The notes: generated from the letters alone by a model not told the origin. DNA of 64,000 bases from Latrodectus hesperus (GCA_037975125.1 JAJQOW010000022.1:536001-600000), one strand, 5' to 3'; numbered from the stretch's first letter, positions 1-12,240 are shown. Translations and numbers: made by a program.

Positions 1-2810
1 ATTTTGATAAACTATTGATTGCTGGAAATATGCAAAAAAATTATTTTATTCTTGTTTTCTAGTGAGTTTTTCAGCCAAAGAACAAACAATTTTTATATTT
101 CTTTAAATGGTTAAATTGCATTTAACATCCAATTTCAAAATATTTGGCCGAGAAGATAAGTTATTATTTGTGAGACTCAGAAATAAAGCTTTTACATAAA
201 TAAATTTCTCAAAAGGAAAATAATTTAAATAAATTGTCTTTCTGTTCTTCTTTGATTATTGAAAAAAAAGAAATTATAAAATCCTTTTCTTTACATCTGT
301 ATGTGTGGATTTAAAAAAATTAAAACTGTATTCTAAAAATTATTTTTTTAAGCTTACCATAGAAAATGATTTTGTTCTCAGTATTTCTAAAAGCTGATAG
401 TAGATGTGTTTAAGGATATGGGAGTGGTAGACTATTAAAATTATTTGAATCATTCATTTTATTTGATTATTAAATATCAGATGATCTTGATGCTAACTTT
501 TTGACTATGCCTTACATAATCATTGTTTCAGTACAAAATGCTGATAAAAGCAGAGGTGTCCAATGACATACAAACCCAACTCGAAGAAGAATCATCGTTT
601 ACTACATTTTAATAACTTAGCTTTCTACGATGAGCTTAAGCGTGAAACAAAACAAAACAAATAACTTTGACTTTCAGTTTATAATCCATTACAAATACAG
701 CATTTAGTGAATTTTTTAGCAAAGTATTGTAAGTAAATATGCTTACAAATAAAAATAAAGTAATTAATCTTAAAATATTAAGCTGTGCACATGATGGAAA
801 AAATTACAACAAATCATTGCACATTTATATTCAAATGAATATAATTTTCTTATTAGTAATTTAAAAGTTATTCCTGAAATTAGAAAATAATATGAAGTAT
901 CAGTATAATGTAGTCAAGTCTTGGTTAATGGTCTATGCTTTCTAAGATTAATCACGCTTAAGAACGATGTAGTAACAAGCAACTATCGCTTTTTCTCATG
1001 AAAGTTATTCTATGAATAAAAGAATAATATATTCATCCTATTTGAACACTAAAAGAATCGCTTGGAATATTAAGGTGAATAACCAACATTTATTAAGTGA
1101 TTATTTATAGTCAGAAATGCTACAGGAAATCTTCGGTCCCAATATATACTCGTGTCCATAAATTAAGGATAGTGCAAGTTCAGGCAAAGAAAGAGATAGA
1201 AGCAAAACATATGTAATGTCTATTTGTCAAACAATAGGTAAAGACCAAAAGAGATGCTATATATTTGACATCATTAATAAAAATTGCAATTTTTACACAT
1301 TGGAGCAAATTTAAAAAAAGAACCTATTTACAAAAACCAATATAACATGGTTGGTATGATGGTTAATACATAGTATGCCTCCAGACGATGCAATACAGGC
1401 CATACAACGCCTAGGCATGAAAATTTTGGATAAACCCACGAAGCACTGAAGCCTCAGAACATGAAGTGAATCCAAGTTAAATAATTTGATAATATTTTTT
1501 TTGTATTTCATATATTTCAAATAGATAAATTTTCATCAAAAAATTATAATTCAAGGAAGTTCTTTAAAAATTTCCAATTAGTGATTTAAATAATGTAACA
1601 TTAAATAACAATTTCTTATAAAATGTTGAAACATTTGAGATATTTATTGTTCAATAGAAGAGATTAAATACTTTAATAAATTGCTCATAACAATAAACTG
1701 AAAAAATATTTCAATTAAAGAAATATAAATTGTTATAAAGTGACTATTTCCCTTTGTATAATTATTATTATTATTAATATTACTATGATTATATATTCTA
1801 ATAATAGGAAACTTTAATACCTTTCCTATTATTAGCTACAACGAAATTTAATTTTAAACACAATTCTATATTATCCAAAATAAAAATGATTTTATAAATC
1901 AGTTACCAGGTAAATGATTAATTTAATTGAATCACATTTCACATACATGAAATATATTTTTAGTAAACATCATCATATCATCAAGCACCAATTAAATCTG
2001 AGGCGATTAAGAAAGGAATTTTATCAAATTAGATAAATGAAGTACATTTAAAAGAGAGTGAAAGATATTATTAGTAAAATATAACACATTATATTTTAAT
2101 TAGAGAAAATTAATCTAAACAGGTAATTCCCATTAAACCGAAGATGTTTCTAAATTTGAGTTAATAATGAAATCTCCTTTCAGAGAGAACAGATGAAAAC
2201 TTGGGAATTTTAAACAGTCATTAAAGCGAAATTAATATTTTAGAAAAATATGTTTTGAAATAAACCAAAATTAGCAGAAATAGTGAATTTGTATTATTTG
2301 TAGTATTAGACGTAATTAAATTCGACATGTCACAATAAAGCTATTTTTCAAATGAAATTTAATGTAACAAACATCTAATGTGTCTATTCCCACGTTGATG
2401 TTTCTAATATATAACTAATTTGCCCGTATATAAAGAGTAATTTTTTTATTGTGTCATTGATTAAGAACTTTTAAACCATATATATTCGTTAATGACATAA
2501 ATATTACTAGAAACTCTGTTGAACAATTTCTTTAATTTGACGTGAATACTTTTCTTGAATCATCAAACACATATCATACGCTGAATAAATTTTAACTTTC
2601 TTGACAACAAGAAGCGATAATTATAGTTGATAAATGAATTGTACGCTATTTTTGTATTTTTTATTGAAATGTTTTCGCTGAAAATACATTGATTATTTTT
2701 GCGAGAATTTATAAATAAATTGATAAAAATGGCACATAAAAATATATTGAAATTATTAATTTAGAATTATATTAATTAATAAAATGTTTAAATTTTGGAT
2801 TATTTTTGCC
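1..2810. other. AT-rich spacer, no gene seen
   Basis: Very AT-rich sequence with short stop-bounded frames only. I see no domain, RNA gene or clear repeat family. A short ATT-rich run lies near 1761-1785. Nothing here supports a coding call. Confidence 0.6.
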
Positions 2811-3231
2811 AATTTAAACTAGCCATAAAGTGGATGTTTTGTGTCATCTTTTTCATCTTGTATTTTCTGCTGTTCTATTGTCCATATGTCAATGGCTTGA
2901 ATCAGAGGAAAACGGTTTCTCAAATCGATGTGTTGCTCCTTATATAAGAAATCATTTTATTAACAGAATGAACTGCGGAGTATACTCAGACTATCAATGA
3001 TGGATAAACTTCGCCTTGTTTGCTGCCGCTCGAAGAATGCGATTAGTAGGCGATTCGAATGCAATGCAAATTCATTGACAAGTTTTACAACGCCGTCTCA
3101 ATATTATGTGACGTAGATAAAACGTAATGTGACGTCATGGATATTTTAAGTCAATGAAAATCGTAATAAAAGTACGTAGTCAAGATCTCAACTGTAACGA
3201 AAAAAAACACTACCTTTTATGGTTAATAAAA
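2811..3231 (+). mobile_element. MITE-like element, family J copy 1
   Basis: This ~420-bp block recurs at 16411-17136 (inverted, interrupted) and 62336-63374 (interrupted). Its ends are imperfect inverted repeats: the left end reads TAAACTAGCCATAAAGTGG and the right end CCTTTTATGGTTAATAAA. A conserved core reads ACTTCGCCTTGTTTGCTGCC. No transposase frame is present, so it is a non-autonomous candidate. I could not define a target-site duplication. The family is named only for this window. Confidence 0.6.
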
Positions 3232-3355
3232 GAAGTAATTTTTTAATTATTTTTAAATAAATGAACGCATATAAAGCGTTATTTGAGAAATATTTTGCGT
3301 GAATAAAAAAAATTATACCTTTTACAATCATTTTAATCTATGAAACACATACGAT

Positions 3356-3634
3356 GTTGTTGTTGTCCTGTGCCAGTTAGGCTGGCAATATTGGGTGCGC
3401 TCCTCCTCTTGTCCAACTGAACCCTATTTTGGTGTGGAGTTCAACTTCTTCAGTACACACATACCATAGGAACCCGTTTATAGGGTAGGCAACCATTCAC
3501 ACCTCATTCATACAAGTAAAGGACAAAGACAGGATAGATAGAGAGAGAAAGTACATCCATGCCCGAACCGGGATTCAAACCCAGGACCTCCTTATCCGCC
3601 GTCAGGCACACTACCACTAGACAATTTGGGCGAC
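3356..3634 (-). mobile_element. SINE-A, tRNA-headed, with 12-bp TSD
   Basis: On the minus strand the head contains a Pol III A-box-like TTGTCTAGTGG (here with substitutions) and a B-box-like GGTTTGAATCC. A CT-rich body follows, then a tail ending in GGCACAGGACAACAACAAC. The insertion is bounded by a perfect 12-bp target-site duplication, AACACATACGAT, at 3344-3355 and 3635-3646. That shows it is a complete retroposition unit of 279 bp. Related copies lie at 22324, 25975, 26738, 31612 and 52673. Confidence 0.9.
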
Positions 3635-3646
3635 AACACATACGAT

Positions 3647-5459
3647 ACTTTTATCATTATCAAATAAACAATTGTCTGTCATGAGATAAACTTAACACGT
3701 GAAAAATTAGCACGAAATACACAAAAATAGCTGTTTTTTTTTTTTTTAGTAGATATTTTTTTGAATTTTGTGATAAGGACAACCATTTGCATTTCAGTAC
3801 AAGTTCAAAGCAAAACACTCTTTATATCAAAACATATCTGGCTTTCTAATTCAAATTGTTGAGATATGAATGCCAATGAAACATTAATGAAATATAAATA
3901 AAATAATTTCTCAAATGTAATTAAAAATATTAAAGTTGTATTTTTTTCATTCACTTCATGAAATATATAAGTAATATAGTTGTCTTTCATCAATGTGGAT
4001 AATTTTTTATGTACAAACTAGAATTTACATTAATAGGAGCTTAGATTTATAGCATTTGTGTGAATTTGTTAATGCACATAACAGTATAAAGTAAAGCAAT
4101 TTTAATACAGGAAAAAAAATGGAAAACAAATTATTGCCTGAAAAAGAAAAATATTGAAAGTGAATTAAGAAATACGACCACCACATAAATGTATTTAAAA
4201 AATTCAATTTTACTAAATAATTATCGAGTGCATTTACAAAAAAATAAAATTGTGATCAATTTTAGAACAAAATAATGCTTATAAATAGATCAGATTCTTT
4301 GTTTTAAAAAAAATTATTTTTATTGGTTTATATTATCCAGTTGGTGATGTTCAAGCTCTAATTTGCAGTTGCTAGCCATTTTGCCAAATAATGAATGTCA
4401 AAATAACATATTAATAATACAGTCGAATTATAATTTTTCAATTCTCAAAAGCACATAGCTTAAAATTTTAGTCTCAATACAGTTTTTTTTTACATTTGAT
4501 TCTGGGTGGTTAAATTATAAATAAGTAAAATGAAAAATTTCTAAAATTGAATTCATGTTTATTTTGATTACTCTTTTTTAATTACTATTATAAAACCATA
4601 AACACTAAAAAAAGTTTTTACTTTATGTGGGAAGAAAGATTTATGATCTAGTTTACCAAAACACAGTTTTGCAATGATGAATGAGGTCAAATTTTTAATA
4701 GTTACAAGATAATATGATATGATCTATGCGAAAGTGAAAGTGTGTGTGTGTGTGTGTGATGATATAATATGATAAATAGGAAAGATGCAATGTCATTTTA
4801 TAAGTATGTTTTCTTATGTTTTGCTTTTTTTTAAATTTTAAGCTTAAATTAATTTAAAGAAATAAAAAAATTGCATTTAGATATTATGTTATTTAACATG
4901 TACTCTGCTTATATTAAGGATTTATTGCATTTGAAATTAGATTTCTATTTTTGTTATATGAATAATTGATAATAGTCTTCTAGTATAATATTTTATTTAT
5001 TTTAATAATATTTTTTATGAATTTATATTTATATAAGAATTTATGAATATTGATATTATAAAAATCAGCAGCCATGATATTAAAGAAAGAATACTTTTTT
5101 CTGTATTTAATTTATTCTATGTGTGTATATATAATCGATAATGTTAAAATTAATTTATCTATCGTTAAGTTTTATTTCAATGAAAGAAAGTTATAAAATT
5201 TCAGAGTTAATTTTCGTACGTTTGATGTCTGCTACAAAATCAAAATTCTATAGAATTTATTGCAAGTATTTTTTAATAATAAAAGAGCAATCAATTCTGC
5301 ACTTAATTGAGAATGTTTATAAATGAATAAAATAATAACTGCAAAATTAATATTCCTCTTCATAATACATACAGATTAATCGGATTAGGGCGATTTTTAA
5401 TTGGTAGTTTTATTTCACGCAGAATGATATAGTACTTAAAAAATGCCTTATTCCAATAT
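3647..5459. other. AT-rich spacer, no gene seen
   Basis: Only short frames occur. A (GT)n microsatellite lies at 4738-4758. No gene or repeat family is recognised. Confidence 0.6.
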
Positions 5460-5990
5460 TGTGTAAACTGTTCGGGGATTATCAAACGGGGAATTCCAAT
5501 GTCACCGCGTTTCTCACGGAATTCGAAGGAATGAGGGGGAAAAGAATGAAAATACCATCACTATAAATAGCCCCTCTCCCTACCTTTTTCCCCCTACCCA
5601 ACATCGGATATCTTCGGCATCAACAAGCACTAATTCCTTTTCATCTGCTCTTTGTTTAGTTTTACGTCGTTCTTTTGTTCCAGCTTCGGTATTATAGAGA
5701 CAGAAAGAACAGATAGAAAACGATTTTTCGAAGTCTACCTCTTCCTACCCTCCCCCTTCCCATAACAGAAGACCGAAGAAAGGGATTTAGGCACAGACGA
5801 AGAGTTTATTTGCTTTTGTGAGGGAAAAGTTCACTTTTAGAATGCGCGGAAACTTTGCAGACGACAAGTTTATGTATTTATGAGCGCAAAATCGTCTGCT
5901 AAAATCTTGGCCTGTGCGAGACGAAGGAATTGAAATATGAATGTTCTGTCTTCTTTTGTGCAACTTTAATCCTCCAAGAAAATGTGGTAA
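5460..5990 (+). promoter_or_regulatory. candidate core promoter and 5' exon-like GC island
   Basis: This block is clearly richer in G and C than its surroundings. It contains a canonical TATA-like CTATAAATAGCCC at about 5561-5573, followed by pyrimidine-rich sequence and no repeat family that I recognise. A transcription start about 30 bp downstream of the TATA motif would fall near 5590-5600. No coding exon or open reading frame follows within the island, so a non-coding first exon is only a guess. It could equally be an unrecognised repeat. Confidence 0.25.
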
Positions 5991-6514
5991 ATTGCAATTT
6001 CATGCCATGAACGGGATTTCTTGGAAATAGTTTTGGATCATAAACACGCACACTAAACGTATGTAATTTAGAGGCACATTTACCGTTAAGAGGTAGAGAG
6101 TTTAAAACTTAAAATTAAAATAATATATTTCAGTGAAAATGATTTCAACTCTTGTATGTAGAAATTGTTTTGAAAGATATAATTTAAAATTAAACTTGTT
6201 TTTGAAAAGTTTTTTTTAGTTTTTTTTTAATACGTTTTCATTCAGTACTGCTTTTTACTTTCATTTTTCATGCACTTAAGAAAAAAACATGATATGATTC
6301 AGAATTCTTTTAGTAAATATATTCGAAATTAATAATTTTCATAAATATTAAATATTTAAAGTTAATAATGTGGAAACGTTTTGAAAAATATGAAATAATC
6401 TTTAATTAATTAAAAAAACTAAAAATTTAAAATCAAAACAGATTAATACGATCTATTCAAAATTTATAAAAATTTATTCTCTACCTCTTAACACGTTACT
6501 AACTTAATACATAC
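5991..6514. other. AT-rich spacer, no gene seen
   Basis: Low-complexity AT-rich sequence without supported features. Confidence 0.55.
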
Positions 6515-6542
6515 ATACACATACATATTCACACACACACAC

Positions 6543-6614
<72 letters not shown>
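6515..6614. repeat. (AC)n/(TA)n compound microsatellite
   Basis: An AC-rich run at 6515-6546 passes directly into about 33 TA dinucleotides at 6548-6614. The same CA-then-TA arrangement is seen on a larger scale at 57815-58445. Confidence 0.97.
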
Positions 6615-6616
<2 letters not shown>

Positions 6617-7543
6617 TTATCAAAAATAGAAAAAAATTATGACTTTAAATTTTTTTAAATTTATCATATTGGAATATAAGGAATTGGGAATTTGACTTCT
6701 TATATATTTTTTTATTTTCCTTCAGTGATTATACAGATATTAGAATTTTAAAATTAGAAAAGAATCGCATAACTCCGTTTTGGAAGCGAACAAAGTACCT
6801 GAAAGTTGTTACATCGTTTGCATTTCTTACTCCAAGTCATAAGCAATTTTGTTATGTATTCAAATCATTGTTAAATGAAATTTAAAAATGCGCTGATAAA
6901 TTTAAATCAATTGGTTAAATTTTCATCAAAATATCAAAATCAAAATTTGATGTAAAAATCATTTAAAGCTTCCTGTAAAATGCTTATTCGTTTAATTAAA
7001 ATTGTTCATCCAATTTTAGTAATATACTAATATTTTATTTAAATCAAAATTGGAAAGTTCTTTCCTATGTGTGTCGTTTTGAGGATAATTCAACGAAATA
7101 GTATGCATTTTTTTCCATTTTGATTTTAATAATTTTTCTCTGTTTATATTACAACAAAAAAAAAACTGCAAAAAATTAACAGCAATTCGAAACTTTAATA
7201 AAACAGTAAACATGGAAACTAATCCAATCATTTTGATTTTAAGCTGTAATATAGTTTAACATAGTTGTTTATTCCTGGAACCTATTGTGAATTTTCACTT
7301 ATATATTTATTCTTTTGCTTTTCAAAATGCTTTATAAATAGTTGGCCATTTTCTTTGTTGAAGAAAAGAAACTGCAAAACTTGTAATTATAAAATTTGTT
7401 AATCTAGATACTGAAATTTATAGTTTAATTCCCATATCTCATTAATAGCTATGATCAAATTTGTGAGTTTCCACCATTAAGCCAACAGCTCAAATAATAG
7501 AAAAAGTTTGGATGCGTATATTTTAAGGTAAAGTAGGTGTTAT
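6615..7543. other. AT-rich spacer, no gene seen
   Basis: No gene, RNA or recognised repeat. The short minus-strand frame at 7016-7231 is lysine- and asparagine-rich and has no recognisable domain. Confidence 0.55.
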
Positions 7544-7703
7544 GTTGTTGTTACTAATGACACTTGGACAAGCTAAGCTCGCTATGCCTTGGCTATGCGA
7601 ATTTAAGTCAATTGGGAGCGTCTTTCGTTTAATCCGAGCAACATTAAGGTGAAAGTGCGACTTTTGATCTTCAAATCCATCCGATAGATGGCAGCACCAG
7701 AGG
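7544..7703 (-). mobile_element. SINE-C fragment, 5'-truncated, minus strand
   Basis: The plus strand begins GTTGTTGTTACTAATGACAC, which is the reverse complement of the shared tail (called beta here). It continues to the segment corresponding to CCTCTGGTGGTGCCATC and then homology stops. The head with the Pol III promoter is missing, typical of 5' truncation. A full SINE-C in the opposite orientation lies 220 bp away at 7926. Confidence 0.8.
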
Positions 7704-7800
7704 GGGTAAAATGGGTAAAAGCAACATTCTCATATATGGAGGGCAGTAGATTCTTCACTTACAACATTGAAGGTGGTGGTGTTGTAAGACCCCATAGACA

Positions 7801-7917
7801 TCAAACTTCTATGTGCTCTAATGGCTCTTAGCTGATACAGGTGCGATTATCAGATCAGTTTCCAATTTCGTTACAGGAATGCAGTTAAATTTAAAAAAAG
7901 TAGTTTGCTATTTTTAA
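7801..7917 (+). pseudogene. possible retropepsin-like fragment
   Basis: In the plus frame that reads LLADTGA at 7825-7845, the motif resembles the active-site D-[TS]-G-A of LTR-retrotransposon aspartic proteases, preceded by a tryptophan as is common in Gypsy and BEL families. A stop codon lies just upstream and another at 7915-7917. No adjacent gag, reverse transcriptase or LTR is visible, so the match rests on about seven residues and could be chance. Confidence 0.2.
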
Positions 7918-7925
7918 CAAATTCG

Positions 7926-8311
7926 GGGCCATGGTAACCTAGTCGTTAAGGCATCGGATTTCCGCTTAAAAGGGTGGGATTCAGTTTACAAAACCGCCAA
8001 ATACCAACCAAGTACATGCGATATATGTGCTCTTAAAATCTGTGGAATCGAAAGTCCTGTGGTCGGTTGTTGAGCAGTTACCATGACGTTAATCATCTGG
8101 AGAAATTTTTCTTCCCCTCCAGATCAATGTCATAATCAAGGTAGAAGATCCTCTGGTGGTGCCATCTATCGGTGGAGTTTTGAACAACGTCGTATTTTCA
8201 CCTTTGGGGTGCTCTGGTTAAACGAAAGTCGTACACTGCTGATTTAAATTCTTATTGCCAGCGGCATAGCGAGCTTGGTTGGTCCAAGTGTCTTAAGTAA
8301 TAACAACAACA
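7926..8311 (+). mobile_element. SINE-C, near full length
   Basis: A tRNA-like head (GGCCATGGTAACCTAGTCG) is followed by the middle module with CTGTGGAATCGAAAGTCCTG and the beta tail ending GTGTCTTAAGTAATAACAAC. The B-box region has decayed to ATTCAGTTTAC. Related full copies are at 24991, 49601 and 50154. It forms a head-to-head inverted pair with 7544-7703. No clear target-site duplication was found. Confidence 0.85.
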
Positions 8312-9489
8312 GTTTCAATCAATTAAAATAAGCAGATGAAAATGAATGCATTAACACACATGTCCTTTAAAATTTTGAAGATTAAGACTTAAAAAAATCT
8401 AAACACATGTTTGTCATAAAATCCTTTTCGCAAAGTTTTTGGCAGTTTTTCTCATATTTCTGGCAAATTAATTTTCAATTATCTCGAAAATATTAAAATA
8501 TTTTATATTCTATTTTGACGGAACTATATACTGCGTGCGTCCTCAATTGAATTCTGAGTAATTAGTTTTTAATACTGATTTTAATTGAATCCTTGACAAC
8601 AATTAAAATAGATTTCTCAAGAGAATTTTGTGATCTATTCTGATATTAAATATTCTTTGTAATTATTTTCTTTTAACTCTAAAAATATTTATTTTATTAT
8701 GCGTGGTATTTCAATTAATTTTAATTTTCCTTTCATTGTTGAAAATTCTGCTTAAATATTGTAATTTTTTTTATTCATTTAACAATTTAAAACTTTAATT
8801 CATTCCAAATGAATATTTGCACATGCTTGATTTTGTTTACGCTACTTTATTCGAATTTTATTTTCCTATTCCCAGTTGTGGTTAAAAACCTTGATAATTT
8901 ATAGTTTCCTTGCATTTTTATTTACACTTACAGTAATTTTCATTAATTTAATTGTTTCTTATATAAACAGATTTATAACCTGAAATTTATAATGCTTTAA
9001 TTTTAAGTGCATTTTTATCATTTAGTCTAGTAATTAACACATATAGAAAATTTTATATTCTTTTTCAAGAATATAAACTTTTTAAATATTTAATAAACTT
9101 TTAGTCAACTAATTTACATATTTAGAAAGTGCATATTCATTATATATACGTACACAAAAAATTACATCATAACTGTGACACAATAAAATTAAAATTAATA
9201 AATACGAACATATTTTGTGTTCCAATTTGAATGCTGTTTTGATTTATGGTGCAATAACCCTTTATAGAATTAGAATGGTGTTAAATCTTCAGTGAAAAAC
9301 AGTTAAAATTATAAATTTTACACGATAATAATACATTTTCATAAAATGTGTTTCTAATTTCTAAAAATTGAAATCTTATGCCTGTATATAACAACATTTT
9401 GAAATTTTGGTGCAAAACTATACTACCTGATGAAATATGTAAATCTATAAAATCAAAATGCTTGTTTTAAATGATATTTAATCTAAAAA
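8312..9489. other. AT-rich spacer, no gene seen
   Basis: AT-rich sequence with no supported gene or repeat. Confidence 0.55.
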
Positions 9490-9576
9490 AATACTATTTT
9501 CCCACGGATACATCTTGACAGACAAAGAGAATTGATGACAAAACCTCAACTGGTTGACCGGTCACTGCTTCAATTA

Positions 9577-9981
9577 AGTCCAGCACTCTGTTTCAGGTAC
9601 CAGCAGGACACAGATCGCAAGGCTTAAGTTCCCAAAGTACCTTAGTGACGATTCGATTTTCCATTCGCCATCTTAAGCGGTGATGGCCGTGATTTCGAGA
9701 TTATGCCCTATTTGAATGGGTAATGAGCTCGTCACTCGTTCGAAGAGGGCTTGGCGAGGGGTCGCCATGGTATTGATTCAGAACTCAGCAGCAGCACTTG
9801 CAAGCCTGTTGGAATAGTTATTAGAGCTTAAGAGGAAGGCTGCCACGTGAATATAATCATCGGTTACAGTGGCACTGATTGTGTGCCCGCCTGTTGATAT
9901 CAGACGTGTGGTGAAATTGAGCATTCCGTCTGGGGGTTTGAGCAGACCTGTAACCGGAACTCCAGTGTCCTCCTCTTGGAA
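9577..9981 (-). pseudogene. unrecognised decayed reading frame in GC-richer block
   Basis: A GC-richer island spans about 9490-10040. On the minus strand one single frame runs about 135 codons from 9981 down to 9577 with only two in-frame stops, at 9778-9780 (TGA) and 9673-9675 (TTA on plus). The open pieces are roughly 67, 34 and 32 codons. The first piece is hydrophobic and Ser/Thr-rich, for example PPDGMLNFTTRLISTGGHT; the second starts MATPRQALFERVTSSLP. I do not recognise the family. A plus-strand frame is also partly open, so the coding strand is not certain. It may be a transposon or host pseudogene. Confidence 0.35.
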
Positions 9982-10040
9982 CTACAGTGATTAAATTCGA
10001 ATAGCGGCTTAGTGAACAAGCAGTGCAAGACTTAGAGAAG

Positions 10041-10936
10041 GAATACTTTATATTTTGTCAGGGGTGCAGAGTACATTTAGAAATCCTTATTAATCACAAT
10101 TATTTGACGTTTTAATAGAAGCTTTCTGTGTAGTTATTCTTGCGTTTAGCTAAAAATGTGTTCTAAACACATATTTGAAGATGTTTGTTTATTAGATTAT
10201 ATTGATATTGAGTAATCACTTTTAAATTTAATTTTAGCAAGTGAATAACATTTCAAATAAATAATTAATGGTGTCACAAAAAATACCAAATATGTAGTTT
10301 TAATAAATGTCCCAGACTAGATTTATAAGAAATAAATTAAAATAAATTAAAGTTCATTTCTCAATCAGAAACAAATTTTATGCATATCTGTTTAAAAAAA
10401 TTGGTTCTGATACAAATTTCAAAATATTTCTCATTTTACAGTGCATATTTTCATTGAATTTATTTCCTTAGGATTACAACTTGAAGAAGGTCCAATTTTT
10501 TCGGATTTAATTCAAAATTAAATTTTAATCAATTATAGAAGGTATATATTGTTGAAGCATTTAAATATTAATTGGATATAGAAAAGAAATGCATTAAAAC
10601 TGAAAGTTTCTTTTTTAAACTAACGTATCACACCAATTTAATGGATATCAAGTATGGAGTAACATATAAAAATAGTATCAAAGTCATTTATTTTCAATTA
10701 TTTATAAAATGGATGATGTAAATTTAGTTAAGTTAACTTCTATTATCAATGGTCTAATGTATGACACCAATTCAATCAAACGAGTTCAAAGTCGTTTATT
10801 TTCAGTCATTTTATTAACTTATTTATAAAAAAGTTGATAGGTGCTTAGTTAAAGCAACCTACATTATGAATGGTCTAATAATTTGATATCAGTTGTCTTC
10901 AAAACATCATCGGCAAACAGTCCTAGTTTGAAATCA
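10041..10936. other. AT-rich spacer, no gene seen
   Basis: No gene is visible. Two loosely similar stretches near 10625-10740 and 10740-10870 share motifs such as ATTTTCA and AATGGTCTAAT, suggesting an old ~120-bp duplication, but the match is weak. Confidence 0.4.
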
Positions 10937-10938
10937 TA

Positions 10939-11805
10939 TTAGGTCTACTGGAAAGTTCTGTTCAATTTTGAAGTAAACCAAAATGCAAATTTTTCTCAAC
11001 GTCAATAAACTTTATTAAATAATATAGCTGCCAATTTTTATTAATGACTTCTTGTCAGCGTGAGGGCAATTTGTGTACCCCATTTTTGAAAACTCTTCCA
11101 TCTTTTCATGCGAAAAATTGAAGCAGTGCTTGATTGTTATCTTCTACAACTTTGAATTTTTTGCCTTTCAAAACATTTTGTAAGGACAAAAACATGTGAT
11201 AGTTGGAGGGTAGCAAGTCCGGAGAATAAAGTGTATGGGACAGAATTTCTCAGCCTTCAATTCTGCAATTTTTTGACAAACTTTTTTCTTGGCCTGTTTC
11301 TTGGACAGTGTCCATTAAATTATCCAGTTGCTAACGAAACATTTTTCTGAATTGAGCTTTTCGATTAATTTTTAATGATGATTCTGTATTGGTCCTCAAA
11401 TGTCCCACCATATACACAACATTCTCCTATTCAGAGTCAAATTTGTTTTAGCATTTTAAGGGCTAGATTTTCCGCATAATATTCTCTTTTCTGTACGATG
11501 TGTTCATAGATAACTAACTTTTCAAATCCAGTTATTATCCGGTTCAAGAAGGGATCGATTTTGTTCCGAACAAGCCTGGATAGGCATATAATGACTCGAT
11601 CATCAAAATTCTTCTGACTTAATTGATGTGGCAACCATTTTGAATATATTTCCAAATTAATCTTATCTTATGAATATGGTCCGAAATAATTTGCTGAGCT
11701 GAATTATGTTTTCTACGATCTCCGATGTTGTGAGAAAAAGAATCTCGATCTAATTTCAACCGCATCGTCATCGATCAACGGACACCATTTTCCTGTAAGA
11801 CCTAA
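10939..11805 (-). mobile_element. mariner fossil with TIRs and TA target site
   Basis: The ends are inverted copies of TTAGGTCT followed by a similar ACTGGAAA / TACAGGAAA, each flanked by TA (10937-10938 and 11806-11807). This is the expected TA duplication of Tc1/mariner elements. The 867-bp interior encodes broken mariner transposase on the minus strand. With ends still recognisable but length well below the usual ~1.3 kb, it is an internally deleted, dead copy. Confidence 0.85.
11030..11730 (-). pseudogene. mariner transposase remnant
   Basis: The frame at 11437-11655 reads WLPHQLSQKN, then RNKIDPFLNRIITGFEK, matching the mariner pattern around the first catalytic aspartate (usually TGDEKW). 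Here that position is Phe (GFEK), so catalysis would be lost. Further on, in shifted frames, YSPDLLPSNYHMF carries the third catalytic Asp (plus-strand codon near 11210), followed by LPSR and the usual C-terminal pattern. The segment that should hold the second Asp (HxDNA motif) is not found between them. Several stops and frameshifts confirm a pseudogene of the DD34D mariner type. Confidence 0.85.
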
Positions 11806-11807
11806 TA

Positions 11808-11977
11808 TTCGGTCACATAGGACCATGACTCTCTCGTTGTATGTCTTAAGTTCAAGTCTAGTCTATTAAACTCTTTCTCCCTGTGTATCTGTTAGAGTAT
11901 ATTCTAGAGTATATTTTCAGGTTTCATCCCTTGAAACAAGTGAACACAGAACTCATTGTCAAAAAAGTTTGCTCAAA
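11808..11977. other. short spacer
   Basis: No feature recognised between the mariner fossil and the next SINE. Confidence 0.5.
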
Positions 11978-11987
11978 CGGCAATACA

Positions 11988-12216
11988 TTTATTTATTTTA
12001 TTTATGACATTACAAATATTCAGACTTGTATGCTTGATTCTTGAGATCCGCTTGTAAGTCTTCGTCGATAATAGGACGAATAGCACAATAACAGATGTAT
12101 AACCACAGAAGACAACAAAGAAAACACCCAGGGCCATGGTGGGAATCGAACCCACACTCCTACGCTTTCAAGCAATTAGCGGAGTGATGCTTTAACCACT
12201 CAGCCACGGAGCGGCC
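11988..12216 (-). mobile_element. SINE-F, tRNA-headed, AT tail, with TSD
   Basis: On the minus strand it starts with a tRNA-like head: A box TGGCTGAGTGG and B box GGTTCGATTCC, both perfect to the Pol III consensus. The unrelated body ends in an ATAAATAAAATAAATAAATG tail rather than AAC repeats. Target-site duplication CGGCAATACA (10 bp, perfect) lies at 11978-11987 and 12217-12226. The head resembles a Ser/Leu-type tRNA in its GAGTGG D-loop, but I cannot assign an isotype. It is the only copy of this type in the window. Confidence 0.88.
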
Positions 12217-12240
12217 CGGCAATACACGTTGGAAAGATTT

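Noticed and set aside
5141..5326. 61-codon plus frame
   Set aside because: AT-rich, no domain, length expected by chance in this number of frames.
10625..10870. Possible ~120-bp direct duplication
   Set aside because: Similarity is patchy and AT-rich; not convincing without alignment.
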